From positions 10,230,001 to 10,294,000 of the forward strand of contig CM075103.1 in the NCBI GenBank assembly GCA_037576195.1: DNA of 64,000 nucleotides, written 5' to 3'. The notes beneath the pieces are model-generated. The model made no database searches, was not told the origin of the DNA, and was given only the letters and a program-made list of their open reading frames with translations. Position 1 is the stretch's first letter, and each line of letters begins with the position of its first letter. Below are positions 63,902 to 64,000 of the stretch, piece by piece. The stretch is from Phytoseiulus persimilis. Lineage: Eukaryota > Arthropoda > Arachnida > Mesostigmata > Phytoseiidae. Made by a program: the position numbers and the translations under genes.

Positions 63902-64000
63902 GTGAGTTCCCCGACCATAAATACAGCACGCAAACGAGCAAGAAGCCACGCGTTCGCATAGTTCGAAGCGATCGCGGCCGGCGCAAATGAGCAAACATAA

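Overview
This is eukaryotic, arthropod-type nuclear DNA. Genes are split into many short exons with GT/AG introns, AATAAA-type signals are present, and there is no operon structure. The gene set (a calcium-channel alpha2/delta subunit, an alpha-tubulin, a juvenile-hormone-acid-methyltransferase-like enzyme) and the element set (R1-like LINE, Ty3/gypsy, BED-finger hAT, Tc1/mariner-type) fit a chelicerate. A parasitiform mite is my best guess, but this is inference and no species marker is present.

The window has two parts. From 1 to about 14 kb it is a nest of degenerate mobile elements around a partial ABCA-type transporter: a Tc1-like transposase fragment (1-251, minus), two ABCA transmembrane exons (725-1784, plus), a Pol fragment of an LTR element (3485-4080, plus), a broken R1-like LINE (5091-10158, minus) that carries a second, 5'-truncated LINE tail in opposite orientation with 69-bp flanking repeats, a 5'-truncated Ty3/gypsy element (about 10548-12815, minus) and a hAT transposase relic (12876-13907, plus). 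From about 14 kb to the end the sequence is almost free of recognisable elements.

Three minus-strand genes fill the second part and can be read exon by exon with consistent splice phases. The alpha2/delta gene runs from 37879 down to 16194 (26 exons, 1328 codons plus stop, 8.65-kb first intron). The JHAMT-like methyltransferase runs from 50043 to 45640 (5 exons, 295 codons). The alpha-tubulin runs from 54186 to 51193 (6 exons, 448 residues) and lacks Lys40. At the right edge a plus-strand exon (63772-63901), possibly joined to a signal-peptide exon at 58099-58180, looks like the start of a secreted cysteine-containing protein that continues beyond the window.

The three complete genes have unrelated roles (calcium-channel trafficking and synapse function, small-molecule methylation, microtubules), so nothing suggests a shared pathway. 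I found no convincing CRISPR, tRNA or rRNA, and no clearly new multi-gene system. The most unusual observations are the LINE-in-LINE insertion with long flanking repeats, the tubulin without Lys40, and the optional 66-nt exon before the membrane anchor of alpha2/delta.
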